From Albidovulum sediminis (lineage in GTDB: Bacteria; Pseudomonadota; Alphaproteobacteria; Rhodobacterales; Rhodobacteraceae): DNA of 64,000 bases. The translations under genes were made by a program, and so were the position numbers. The notes under the pieces are model-generated. The model ran no database searches. It was not told the DNA's origin and saw nothing but the letters and a program-made list of their open reading frames with translations. The stretch covers positions 80,846 through 144,845 of the forward strand of contig NZ_JAOCQF010000002.1 of assembly GCF_025380365.1 (NCBI RefSeq). Reading direction: 5' to 3'. Position 1 is the first letter of the stretch. Each line of letters starts with the position of its first letter. Shown here piece by piece: positions 43,886-51,936 of this stretch.

Positions 43886-45301
43886 ATGAACCGATATCCC
43901 CGCGACATGTCCGGCTACGGACCCGATGCGCCGGACGCCGGCTGGCCGGGCGGCGCGAAGGTCGCCGTCAGCTTGGTGCTGAACTACGAGGAAGGCGGCG
44001 AGAACAACATCCTGCACGGCGATGCCGGGTCCGAGGCGTTCCTGTCCGACATCGCAGGCGCCCAACCCTGGCCCGGCCAGCGGCACTGGAACATGGAATC
44101 GATCTACGAATACGGTGCCCGCGCCGGGTTCTGGCGGCTCCACCGGCTGTTCACCGAGATGGACGTCCCCGTCACCATCTACGGTGTCGCGACCGCGCTT
44201 GCGCGATCCCCCGAACAGGTCGCTGCGATGAAGGCGGCGGGATGGGAAATCGCGTCCCACGGGCTGAAGTGGGTCGAACATCGCGACATGCCCGAGGAGG
44301 AGGAGCGGCGCCAGATCGCCGAGGCGATCCGCCTGCACACAGAGGTCACGGGCAGCCGCCCGACCGGCTGGTACACCGGGCGCTGCTCGCTCAACACCGT
44401 GCGGCTGACGGCCGAACAGGGGTTCGACTGGATATCCGACACCTACGACGACGACCTGCCCTACTGGATCGAGGCCGGCGAACGGGATCAGCTTGTCATT
44501 CCCTACACGCTCGAAGCCAACGACATGCGCTTTGCCACCGCGCCGGGCTACATCGAGGGCGAGCAGTTCTACACCTACCTCAAGGACGCCTTCGACGAGC
44601 TTTACCGCGAGGGCGAAGCAGGCCGCGCGAAGATGATGAGCGTCGGGCTCCACTGCCGCCTGATCGGACGGCCCGGCAAGATCGCGGGCCTGCGCCGGTT
44701 CCTGGCCTACGCGAAGCGCCACGACGGCGTCTGGTTCCCCCGCCGGCTCGACATCGCGCGGCACTGGGCGGCCACCCATCCGCCCCGCCGCTTCGACCGG
44801 CCAAGCCGGATGGACAGGGCCGCCTTCGTCGCCCGCTTCGGCGGCGTCTTCGAACACTCCCCCTGGATCGCGGACCGCGCCTGGGAGCTGGAGCTTGGCC
44901 CTGCCCACGACACCGCGACTGGGCTCCACAACGCGCTGGCCCGCGTGTTCCGCTCCGCCTCGCGCACGGAACGCCTGGGCGTGCTGACCGCGCACCCCGA
45001 CCTTGCCGGAAAACTCGCGCAGGCGCGGCGCCTGACCGCCGAGTCGACGCACGAACAGGCCACCGCCGGGCTTGACGCGCTGACCGACGACGAACGCGCG
45101 GCTTTCACCGAACTGAACACCGCCTATGTCGCGCGCCACGGCTTCCCGTTCATCATCGCCGTGCGCGACAACACCAAGGCCTCGATCCTCGCGGCCTTCC
45201 GCCGCCGCATCGCCAACGACACCGACACCGAGTTCGACGAGGCCTGCCAGCAGGTCGAACGCATCGCCGAAATTCGCCTCCGGGACATGCTGCCCAGATG
45301 A
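43886..45301 (+). CDS. puuE: Allantoinase PuuE fused to OHCU decarboxylase UraD
   Basis: 471 residues, two enzymes in one chain. Residues 1-305 are PuuE, a polysaccharide-deacetylase-fold allantoinase (NRYPRDMSGYGPDAPDAGWP, LNYEEGGENNILHGDAGSEA, GWYTGRCSLNTVRLTAEQGF, DTYDDDLPYWIE, IPYTLEANDMRF) that opens allantoin to allantoate. Residues 310-471 are UraD (ALTAHPDLAGKLAQ near 375, HGFPFIIAVRDNTK near 425), which decarboxylates OHCU to (S)-allantoin. Together with UraH this covers hydroxyisourate to allantoate. The next gene starts inside its stop codon. Confidence 0.94.
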   Translation: MNRYPRDMSGYGPDAPDAGWPGGAKVAVSLVLNYEEGGENNILHGDAGSEAFLSDIAGAQPWPGQRHWNMESIYEYGARAGFWRLHRLFTEMDVPVTIYGVATALARSPEQVAAMKAAGWEIASHGLKWVEHRDMPEEEERRQIAEAIRLHTEVTGSRPTGWYTGRCSLNTVRLTAEQGFDWISDTYDDDLPYWIEAGERDQLVIPYTLEANDMRFATAPGYIEGEQFYTYLKDAFDELYREGEAGRAKMMSVGLHCRLIGRPGKIAGLRRFLAYAKRHDGVWFPRRLDIARHWAATHPPRRFDRPSRMDRAAFVARFGGVFEHSPWIADRAWELELGPAHDTATGLHNALARVFRSASRTERLGVLTAHPDLAGKLAQARRLTAESTHEQATAGLDALTDDERAAFTELNTAYVARHGFPFIIAVRDNTKASILAAFRRRIANDTDTEFDEACQQVERIAEIRLRDMLPR

Positions 45302-46164
45302 AGGACCTCGACCCGATGACCCGTGCCCCCAGCACCTACCATGCCCCAGAAGGCGGTCTGCCGCCGCAAACCTCGCTCATGACCGGCCGCGCCGTCTTCA
45401 CCGAGGCCTACTGCGTCATCCCGAAGGGCTGCTTTTCCGACATCGTTACCAGCCTGCTGCCGGGCTGGCGCCAGACCCGCATGTGGCTGATCGCCCGCCC
45501 GATGACGGGGTTTTCCGAAACCTTCAGCCAGTACGTGATGGAGGTGGGCCCCGGCGGCGGCTCCGACGCGCCCGACAATGAACCCGGCGCCGAAAGCGTT
45601 CTCTTCGTCACCAGGGGGGAGGTCTGGCTCTCCCTTGACGGCAAGGAATACGATCTCGAGGCCGGCGGCTACGCCTACATCCCGCCGGGCTCAGTCTGGC
45701 GGCTGCACAACGGATCGGACCACACCGCGCATTTCCACTGGATCCGCAAGCTCTACGAACCCGCACCGGGCATCGCCGCGCCGCAGGCCATCGTGACCTC
45801 CGACCGCGACCTCACCCCGGTCGCGATGCCGGAAACCGGCGGCCGCTGGGCGACGACCCGCTTCGCCGATCCGGACGACCTCGCCCACGACATGCATGTC
45901 AACATCGTCACCTTCCAGCCCGGCGGCCTGATCCCCTTCGAGGAGACGCATGTGATGGAGCACGGGCTCTTCGTGCTTGAGGGCAAGGCGGTCTACCGGC
46001 TCAACCGCGACTGGGTCGAGGTCGAGGCGGGCGACTTCATGTGGCTCAGGGCCTACTGCCCGCAGGCCTGCTACGCCGCCGGCCCCGGCCCCTTCCGCTA
46101 CCTGCTCTACAAGGACGTCAACCGCCACGCCCGGCTTCGCGGCCCCGGGGCTTTCGGACGATGA
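45298..46164 (+). CDS. allE: (S)-ureidoglycine aminohydrolase AllE
   Basis: 288 residues with two cupin halves. It converts ureidoglycine (from allantoate) to ureidoglycolate and ammonia. Motifs: TGRAVFTEAYCVIPKGCFSD, VLFVTRGEVWLSLDG, AYIPPGSVWRLHNGSDHTAH, MHVNIVTFQPGGLIPFEETH and EHGLFVLEGKAVYRLNRDWV, with His, Glu and Gln positions for manganese. Databases often label this family bifunctional allantoicase/ureidoglycine aminohydrolase. ATGA overlap with puuE-uraD. Confidence 0.92.
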   Translation: MKDLDPMTRAPSTYHAPEGGLPPQTSLMTGRAVFTEAYCVIPKGCFSDIVTSLLPGWRQTRMWLIARPMTGFSETFSQYVMEVGPGGGSDAPDNEPGAESVLFVTRGEVWLSLDGKEYDLEAGGYAYIPPGSVWRLHNGSDHTAHFHWIRKLYEPAPGIAAPQAIVTSDRDLTPVAMPETGGRWATTRFADPDDLAHDMHVNIVTFQPGGLIPFEETHVMEHGLFVLEGKAVYRLNRDWVEVEAGDFMWLRAYCPQACYAAGPGPFRYLLYKDVNRHARLRGPGAFGR

Positions 46165-46169
46165 TCCCG

Positions 46170-46225
46170 CTTCCTTCTTCTTTTTCCAAATATCCCACGG
46201 GGGTCCGGGGGTGTGAAACCCCCGG
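46170..46225 (-). repeat. Intergenic hairpin repeat, copy D (opposite orientation to flanking genes)
   Basis: Read on the minus strand: stem CCGGGGGT / ACCCCCGG with loop TTCAC (46205-46225), then ACCCCCGTGGGATATTTGGA and AAAAGAAGAAGGAAG. The flanking allE and allA genes run on the plus strand, so this is the only copy whose tail points against transcription. Confidence 0.85.
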
Positions 46226-46249
46226 CCTCGCCAACGGCGCGACGCGGCG

Positions 46250-46729
46250 ATGAGGGTGATCCGGCCCGAGCCGCTGACCGCCGCCGCCTTCGCCCCCTTC
46301 GGCGACGTGCTCGAGGCCACGGGCGACTTCCGCCTGATCAACGAAGGTCTCTGCCGCCGTCACCATGACCGCGCCCGGCTCGACTTTCACGCCGGCCGCG
46401 CCGGCATCTCGATCTTCGATGCGGAGCCGCGCGCACTGCCGTACGACTTCGACCTGGTCGAACGCCACCCGGACGGCTCGCAAGCCTTCCTGCCGATGAC
46501 CGCGCAGCCCTTCCTCGTCATCGTGGCCCCGGACGAAGGCGGCGTGCCCGGCGATCCGCGCGCCTTCCTGACCGCGCCCGGGCAGGGCATCAACCTGCAC
46601 CGCGGCACCTGGCACGGGGTTCTGACGCCGCTCGCCGCCCCCGGCCTTTTCGCCGTGGTCGACCGCATCGGCGACGGCCCGAACCTTGAGGAATACCGGT
46701 ATCCCGCGCCCTGGCGCGTGGCCGGATAA
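46250..46729 (+). CDS. allA: Ureidoglycolate lyase AllA
   Basis: 159 residues. It splits (S)-ureidoglycolate into glyoxylate and urea. Motifs as in E. coli AllA: PLTAAAFAPFGDVLEATGDF, VERHPDGSQAFLPM near 65, and GINLHRGTWHGVLTPLAAPG near 115 (cupin metal-site region). Its glyoxylate would enter the bhc pathway encoded about 5 kb downstream. No urease genes are in the window. Confidence 0.92.
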   Translation: MRVIRPEPLTAAAFAPFGDVLEATGDFRLINEGLCRRHHDRARLDFHAGRAGISIFDAEPRALPYDFDLVERHPDGSQAFLPMTAQPFLVIVAPDEGGVPGDPRAFLTAPGQGINLHRGTWHGVLTPLAAPGLFAVVDRIGDGPNLEEYRYPAPWRVAG

Positions 46730-46741
46730 GACCCCGCGCTA

Positions 46742-46805
46742 CCCCCGGGGAGGAACGGGGGAGGTGAGGACAGACTAACCGGACCGCGCCCCCGGGGCGG
46801 CGCGG
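46742..46805 (+). promoter_or_regulatory. Structured leader before the nucleobase permease
   Basis: The 112-base gap has two stems: CCCCCG / CGGGGG (46742-46761, 8-base loop) and CCGCGCC / GGCGCGG (46784-46805), separated by an unpaired purine-rich stretch with GAGGACAGACTAACC. A strong GAGGAGG follows before the ATG. Two helices and a defined linker in front of a purine transporter is the layout of a small riboswitch, but I cannot match it to a class. Confidence 0.35.
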
Positions 46806-46841
46806 AGACGGCGCGAAGAACATCAGACCCCGAGGAGGACA

Positions 46842-48329
46842 GTGATGACCGACAAGACCCACCCGGTGGACGAAGTCCTGCCGGCGCCCAAGCTCTTTAC
46901 GCTCGGGCTGCAACACGTGCTCGTCATGTATGCGGGCGCGATCGCCGTGCCGCTGATCATCGGGCGTGCGCTGAAGCTCGCGCCCGAGGACGTGGCCTTC
47001 CTGATCTCGGCCGACCTCTTTGCCTGCGGCCTCGTCACGCTGATCCAGTCGCTGGGTGCCACGCAGTGGTTCGGCATCCGCCTGCCGGTGATGATGGGCG
47101 TGACCTTCGCCGCTGTCGGCCCGATGGTGGCCATCGCCAACGCCAACCCGGGGCCGGACGGCGCGCGCCTCATCTTCGGCTCGATCATCGCGGCAGGCAT
47201 CATCGCGATGCTGATCGCGCCCCTTGTCAGCCGCATGCTGCGCTTCTTTCCGCCGGTCGTGACCGGCACCATCATCCTTGTGATCGGCGTCTCGCTGATG
47301 CGGATCGGCATCAACTGGATCTTCGGCAACCCGGTCGGCCCGACCGCGCCGCAGATCGTGGACCCGGCCCACGCCGACTGGCTGAAGGCCGTGACCGACC
47401 TGGCCGCGGCCGGCGGCGGCGCCGTCCCGGCAGTTCCCGAGGGGCTGGCCGTGGCCGCGAAGATGAACAATCCCGCCTATGCACCCCTTGGCAACATCGC
47501 GATCTCGGCGATCGTCCTGGTCTCGATCATGCTGATCGCCCGCTACGGTCGGGGCTTCGTCGCCAATATCTCGGTGCTTCTGGGGATCATCGTCGGCGGC
47601 GTCATCGCCACCGTCGCGGGCAAGATGGCCTTCACCAAGGTCGGCGAGGCCGCCTGGTTCGACATGATCACGCCCTTCCACTTCGGCATGCCGATCTTCG
47701 ACTGGGTGATGATCCTGACCATGGTCATGGTGATGATCGTGGTGATGATCGAATCGACCGGCATGTTCCTCGCGCTGGGCGACATGACCGGGGTGAAGGT
47801 CACGCAGAACCGCCTGTCCGCGGGCCTGCGCACCGACGGCCTCGGCACGCTCATCGGCGGGGTGTTCAACACCTTCCCCTACACCTCGTTCAGCCAGAAC
47901 GTGGGTCTCGTCGGCGTCACGGGGATCAAGAGCCGCTTCGTCTGCGTGGCGGGCGGGCTGATCCTGATCGTGCTCGGCCTCGTGCCGAAGATGGGCGCAC
48001 TGGTCGAGGCGGTTCCGACCTCGGTCCTGGGTGGCGCGGGGCTCGTCATGTTCGGCATGGTCGCCGCGACCGGCATCCGCATCCTCGCCGGCGTCGACTT
48101 TGCGAGGAACCGCAATAACCTTTTCATCGTTGCGGTCTCGGTCGGGTTCGGGATGATCCCGCTCGTCGCGCCAAACTTCAAGATGTGGATGCCGCACGAA
48201 ATCCACCCGCTGATCGAATCCGGCATCCTGCTGGCGACGATCGCCGCGGTGGCGCTGAACGCCTTCTTCAACGGCGCGCGCGGCACCGCGGAAGATCTGC
48301 GGCAGGCCGCCAGCGTGGCCGATCACTGA
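46842..48329 (+). CDS. NCS2-family nucleobase (xanthine/urate-type) permease
   Basis: 495 residues, about fourteen membrane segments, a proton-coupled nucleobase transporter of the inner membrane. Features: LFTLGLQHVLVMYAGAIAVP near 20, IQSLGATQWFGIRLPVMMGV near 75, VVMIESTGMFLALGDMTGVK near 305 (Glu/Gly substrate-site region in TM8), TFPYTSFSQNVGLVGVTGIK near 350 (TM10 Asn). The Q/N-rich TM10 motif fits the xanthine/urate branch rather than uracil. It closes the purine group. Confidence 0.93.
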   Translation: MMTDKTHPVDEVLPAPKLFTLGLQHVLVMYAGAIAVPLIIGRALKLAPEDVAFLISADLFACGLVTLIQSLGATQWFGIRLPVMMGVTFAAVGPMVAIANANPGPDGARLIFGSIIAAGIIAMLIAPLVSRMLRFFPPVVTGTIILVIGVSLMRIGINWIFGNPVGPTAPQIVDPAHADWLKAVTDLAAAGGGAVPAVPEGLAVAAKMNNPAYAPLGNIAISAIVLVSIMLIARYGRGFVANISVLLGIIVGGVIATVAGKMAFTKVGEAAWFDMITPFHFGMPIFDWVMILTMVMVMIVVMIESTGMFLALGDMTGVKVTQNRLSAGLRTDGLGTLIGGVFNTFPYTSFSQNVGLVGVTGIKSRFVCVAGGLILIVLGLVPKMGALVEAVPTSVLGGAGLVMFGMVAATGIRILAGVDFARNRNNLFIVAVSVGFGMIPLVAPNFKMWMPHEIHPLIESGILLATIAAVALNAFFNGARGTAEDLRQAASVADH

Positions 48330-48336
48330 GACCCCG

Positions 48337-48364
48337 GCAGGGGGCGGCGGCGCCCGCCCCCTGC
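48337..48364 (+). terminator. Stem-loop after the nucleobase permease
   Basis: GCAGGGGGCG (48337-48346) / CGCCCCCTGC (48355-48364), a perfect 10-bp stem with 8-base loop, 8 bases after the stop codon. The tail is only weakly T-rich (TGCTTC). Confidence 0.6.
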
Positions 48365-48412
48365 TGCTTCGCGCTTGAACGGGCGCCGCTTTCGTGGTGA
48401 GGTGGCGTGAAG

Positions 48413-48424
48413 ATTTGATCAAAT
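48413..48424. promoter_or_regulatory. Palindrome ATTTGATCAAAT at the kinase start, candidate operator
   Basis: A perfect 12-bp palindrome ending three bases before the ATG of the kinase gene; identical core to the site at 8658-8675 before the gabD-like gene. Its position over the translation start region suits repression. Confidence 0.6.
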
Positions 48425-48427
48425 TGA

Positions 48428-49462
48428 ATGACCGTGATCGCCGCCGCCCCAAGCCTCACCGCACCGCCCCCGGCCTTCACCCCGGACGAGGCGCTCGGCC
48501 TTGCCGAACGTCACTTCGGGCGGACCGGGCGGCTTGACCGGCTGACCTCCGAACGGGACCTGAACTTCCGCCTGACCACCGCGGCGGGCGACAGCTTCGT
48601 GCTCAAGATCGGCAACGCCGCCGAGCCGGCGGACGTGACGGATTTCCAGATCGGCGCCCTGCTGCATATCGCGGCCCGCGATCCCGCGCTGCCGGTCCCG
48701 CGCGTCGTCCCTGCGCTTGACGGACGCTGCTCCGTGCTCCTGCCGGGGGGCGAGGTGCTTCGGCTGCTCAGCTGGGTGGACGGCCACCCCATGCCCCGCG
48801 TCCCGTCCAACCCGGCGCTGCGGCGCAGTCTTGGCTTGACGGCCGCCCGACTGACGCGCGCGCTTGCCGGGTTCGACCATCCCGCCGCCGGGCACGAGCT
48901 TCTGTGGGACATCCGCAATGCGGCCCGGCTGCGCCCGTTCCTGCCCTCGGTGACCGACCCGCGTCTCCATGACCTCGCCGCGCTCTGGCTCGGCCGGTTC
49001 GACGCTGAAATCGCCCCGGCGCTTCCCGGTCTTCCTTGGCAAGTGGTTCACGCCGACCTCAACCCGTTCAACCTGCTGACTGATCCGGACGGGCAGGCCG
49101 TCACCGGCATCCTCGATTTCGGCGACATGGTGCGCACGCCGCGCATCTGCGACCTCGCCGTGGCAGCCTCCTATCACGCGGACCCCGCCCGCCCGCTCGA
49201 CACGCTGGCCGAGGTCGTGGCGGCCTGGCATGCGGTCCTGCCGCTGACGGCGGAGGAGGCGCGGCTTGTCCCTGACCTCATCGCCATGCGCATGGTGCTG
49301 ACGGTCGTTATCGCCCACTGGCGCGCCGGCCTGTACCCCGACAACGCGCCCTATATCCTGCGCAACGTCCCGGCCTCCGGCGCCGGTCTCGCCGCGCTCA
49401 CCGTCGCGGGCCGCGCCGCCGCCCGTACCCATATCGCCCGCGCAACGGAGACCCGGCCATGA
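48428..49462 (+). CDS. APH-type small-molecule kinase (hydroxylysine-kinase-like)
   Basis: 344 residues of the aminoglycoside/choline kinase fold. ATP-binding LTTAAGDSFVLKIGNAAEPA near 50, the catalytic loop QVVHADLNPFNLLTD near 210 (His-Ala-Asp and Asn), and metal-binding ILDFGDMVRTPRICDLAVA near 230. In animals the same fold (HYKK) phosphorylates 5-hydroxylysine and works with a class III phospho-lyase. The next gene here is a class III PLP enzyme whose start overlaps this stop (ATGA), so a kinase/phospho-lyase pair is likely. Antibiotic resistance is unlikely in this setting. Confidence 0.78.
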   Translation: MTVIAAAPSLTAPPPAFTPDEALGLAERHFGRTGRLDRLTSERDLNFRLTTAAGDSFVLKIGNAAEPADVTDFQIGALLHIAARDPALPVPRVVPALDGRCSVLLPGGEVLRLLSWVDGHPMPRVPSNPALRRSLGLTAARLTRALAGFDHPAAGHELLWDIRNAARLRPFLPSVTDPRLHDLAALWLGRFDAEIAPALPGLPWQVVHADLNPFNLLTDPDGQAVTGILDFGDMVRTPRICDLAVAASYHADPARPLDTLAEVVAAWHAVLPLTAEEARLVPDLIAMRMVLTVVIAHWRAGLYPDNAPYILRNVPASGAGLAALTVAGRAAARTHIARATETRP

Positions 49463-50772
49463 CAGCCCGCGAAGCCATGCCCAACGCCTTCGTCCCCGGC
49501 AAGGGCGACCTTCCGCCAGAGGATGCGGTCCTTGTCGCGCGCCGCGCGCGCGCGCTCGGCCCCGCCTACCGGTTGTTCTATGAAACCCCGGTGCACCTCG
49601 TCCGGGGCGAAGGCGTCTGGCTTTACGATGCGGCGGGCGAGGCCTACCTAGACACCTACAACAACGTCGCCTCGGTCGGGCACTGCCACCCCCGCGTGGT
49701 CGAGGCGATGGCGCGGCAGGCCGCGACCTTCGCCAGCCACACCCGCTACCTGCACGAGACGATCCTGGAGTACTCCGAGCGCCTGCTTGCGACGTTTCCG
49801 GCCGAACTCGGCCACCTGATGTTCACCTGCACCGGGTCCGAGGCCAATGACCTCGCGCTCCGCATCGCGCGCGAACACACGGGCGGATCGGGCATCATCG
49901 TGACCGAAAACGCCTATCATGGCGTAACACTTGCCGTCGCCGGCTTCTCGCCCTCGCTCGGCCCCGGCGTGCCCCTGGGCGAGCATGTCCGCACCGTCCC
50001 CGCGCCGATCCCCGCCCTTGGTGCGCGGACCGGAGAGGTCTTTGCCCTAGGCGTGCAGGCCGCCATCGAAGATCTTGCCCGCCACGGCATCCGCCCCGCA
50101 GTCCTGATCGTCGACACGGTCTTTTCCTCGGACGGCGTCATCCCCGACCCCGCGGGTTTCCTCGCCCCTGCCGTCGCCGCCATCCGCGCGGCCGGTGGTC
50201 TCTTCGTCGCCGACGAGGTGCAGCCCGGCTTCGGACGCACCGGCGCCGGGATGTGGGGCTTTGCCCGCCACGGCATCGTCCCCGACATGGTCTCGCTCGG
50301 CAAGCCCATGGGCAACGGTTACCCTGTCGCGGGCCTCGTGCTGCGCCCCGAGGTCGTCGCGGAGTTCGGGGCCAGGGGGCGCTACTTCAACACCTTCGGC
50401 GGCAATGCCGTTGCCGCGGCGACCGCCGCCGCCGTCCTTGACGTGATCGAGGCGGAAGACCTGATCGCCAATGCCCGGAGCACGGGGGCCTATCTCGTCC
50501 AGGGTCTCCGGACACTTTCGACCCGCTTCCCGGCGCTCGGCGCGGTGCGCGGTGCGGGCCTCTTCATCGGCGCCGACATCGTGACCGAAGGCGCGCCCGA
50601 TGCGGCCCTGGCCCACCGCATCGTCAACGACCTGCGCGCGGCGCGGGTGCTGATCTCGGCCACCGGCAGGACCGCCAGCACATTGAAGATCCGCCCGCCG
50701 CTCGTCTTCGCCCCGGACCACGCGGACATCTTCCTTGAGCGGCTCGAAGGGGTGCTGGCCGCGCTCGCCTAA
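49459..50772 (+). CDS. Class III PLP enzyme (aminotransferase or phospho-lyase, AGXT2L-like)
   Basis: 437 residues. YDAAGEAYLDTYNNVASVGH near 55, TGSEANDLALRIAREHTGGS near 115, the Asp in VADEVQPGFGRTGAGMWGFA near 250 and the PLP Lys in SLGKPMGNGYPVAGLV near 280 define the fold. AGXT2L proteins of this family are not aminotransferases but ammonia-phospho-lyases acting on phosphoethanolamine or phosphohydroxylysine; pairing with a small-molecule kinase supports that reading. Its stop overlaps the convergent GAPDH-paralogue stop by four bases. Confidence 0.82.
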   Translation: MTAREAMPNAFVPGKGDLPPEDAVLVARRARALGPAYRLFYETPVHLVRGEGVWLYDAAGEAYLDTYNNVASVGHCHPRVVEAMARQAATFASHTRYLHETILEYSERLLATFPAELGHLMFTCTGSEANDLALRIAREHTGGSGIIVTENAYHGVTLAVAGFSPSLGPGVPLGEHVRTVPAPIPALGARTGEVFALGVQAAIEDLARHGIRPAVLIVDTVFSSDGVIPDPAGFLAPAVAAIRAAGGLFVADEVQPGFGRTGAGMWGFARHGIVPDMVSLGKPMGNGYPVAGLVLRPEVVAEFGARGRYFNTFGGNAVAAATAAAVLDVIEAEDLIANARSTGAYLVQGLRTLSTRFPALGAVRGAGLFIGADIVTEGAPDAALAHRIVNDLRAARVLISATGRTASTLKIRPPLVFAPDHADIFLERLEGVLAALA

Positions 50773-51755
50773 AGCGCCGCCATCAGACGCGCGGCATCGA
50801 GCATGCGGTTGGAAAACCCCCACTCGTTGTCGTACCAGCCGAAGACCCGGACCAGCCCGCCCGCGGTCACATGCGTTTCCGGCAGTGCCATGACGATGCT
50901 TTCGGGCCGAGCGCGCAGGTCCGACGATACCAGCGGCCGCTCGGTCCAGCCGATAACGCCACCCGCGGCCTTCAGCACCGCGTTCACTCCCTCGCGCGTG
51001 ACGGCGGAGCGCGTCATCACGCTCAGGTCCACCGCCGAGACCGAAGCCGTGGGCACCCTGACCGCCGCCCCCTCGATCCGCCCGGCGATCTCGGGCAGGA
51101 CCACGTCGAGAAGCCGCTGCGCGGAGGTCGTCGTCGGGACCATCGACAGCGCGGCCGCGCGCGAGCGGGCAAAATCCGCCCCCGGTGCATCCACCGTCGG
51201 CTGCGACCCGGTATAGCAGTGGATGGTGGTCATCCACCCGGTCCCGATCCCCCATTCCGCCTCGATCAGCCGCGCCAGCGGCGCGAGGGCATTGGTGGTG
51301 CAGGACGCATTGGAGACGATCCGGTGGTCGCGCGTCAGCCGCCCCTCGTTCGCCCCGATCACCAAGGTGAAGTCCGCCGAACCCGAGGGGCCGGAGACCA
51401 GAACCCGTCCCGCCCCCGCCTTGAGCCCCGCCTCCGCAAAGGACCGCTCTCCGCCAAGGCCGGTGCATTCCATCACCACGTCGACGCCGCCAAGATCGAG
51501 CAATGACAGGTCGCGCACCGCGCTCAGCGCGATCCCCTGCCCGTCGACGATCAGCGCGCCGCCTTCCAGTCGGACCGAGCCTTTCCAGGGGCCGAAGGTG
51601 CTGTCGTACTCGAACAGATAGGCCGCCATCTCGGGTTGCGCGATGTCGTTGATGGCAACGATCTCGACATCGGCATGGCGCGGGTCCGACAGCGCCGCGC
51701 GCAGCACCGACCGGCCGATCCTGCCGAACCCGTTGATCGCGACCCGAACCGCCAT
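50769..51755 (-). CDS. Glyceraldehyde-3-phosphate dehydrogenase family protein (paralogue)
   Basis: 328 residues. NAD-binding VRVAINGFGRIGRSVLRAAL at the N-terminus; catalytic Cys in VSNASCTTNALAP near 148; His in WMTTIHCYTGSQPTVDAP near 175; C-terminal FGWYDNEWGFSNRMLDAARL. The active site is intact, so it probably oxidises glyceraldehyde 3-phosphate or a similar phospho-aldehyde (erythrose 4-phosphate is possible). The sequence departs from housekeeping GAPDH at several places and no pgk is adjacent, so it looks like a secondary copy. Confidence 0.85.
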   Translation of the reverse strand: MAVRVAINGFGRIGRSVLRAALSDPRHADVEIVAINDIAQPEMAAYLFEYDSTFGPWKGSVRLEGGALIVDGQGIALSAVRDLSLLDLGGVDVVMECTGLGGERSFAEAGLKAGAGRVLVSGPSGSADFTLVIGANEGRLTRDHRIVSNASCTTNALAPLARLIEAEWGIGTGWMTTIHCYTGSQPTVDAPGADFARSRAAALSMVPTTTSAQRLLDVVLPEIAGRIEGAAVRVPTASVSAVDLSVMTRSAVTREGVNAVLKAAGGVIGWTERPLVSSDLRARPESIVMALPETHVTAGGLVRVFGWYDNEWGFSNRMLDAARLMAAL

Positions 51756-51862
51756 GCCTGCCCCCCGTCAACCGTCCGGTTCAGTCAAACCACGAAGGCG
51801 CGCGTCACGGAACCCCCGATCTTGTACCCGATACGCAGGGGTCGCCCCGGGCATGCCTGCTC

Positions 51863-51913
51863 TTCATTCTGGCCGAAATACTCCACGGGGGTCCGGGGGT
51901 GTGAAACCCCCGG
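51863..51913 (-). repeat. Intergenic hairpin repeat, copy E (variant tail)
   Basis: Read on the minus strand: stem CCGGGGGT / ACCCCCGG with loop TTCAC (51893-51913), then ACCCCCGTGGAGTATTTCGG and CCAGAATGAA. It follows the bhcD stop and may end the bhc transcript. The tail differs from the main type (GAGTATTT...CCAGAATGAA). Confidence 0.85.
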
Positions 51914-51936
51914 CGCCTGCACCCGGGCGCGCCGCC

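Noticed and set aside
46590-48452. A 620-residue antisense open frame opposite the NCS2 permease
   Set aside because: His/Asp/Arg-rich repeat-like composition is a mirror of hydrophobic codons; the permease is clear.
48428-49462. Reading the APH-fold gene as an aminoglycoside resistance gene
   Set aside because: It is coupled to a class III PLP enzyme and carries a catabolic-type operator; no mobile element or resistance context.
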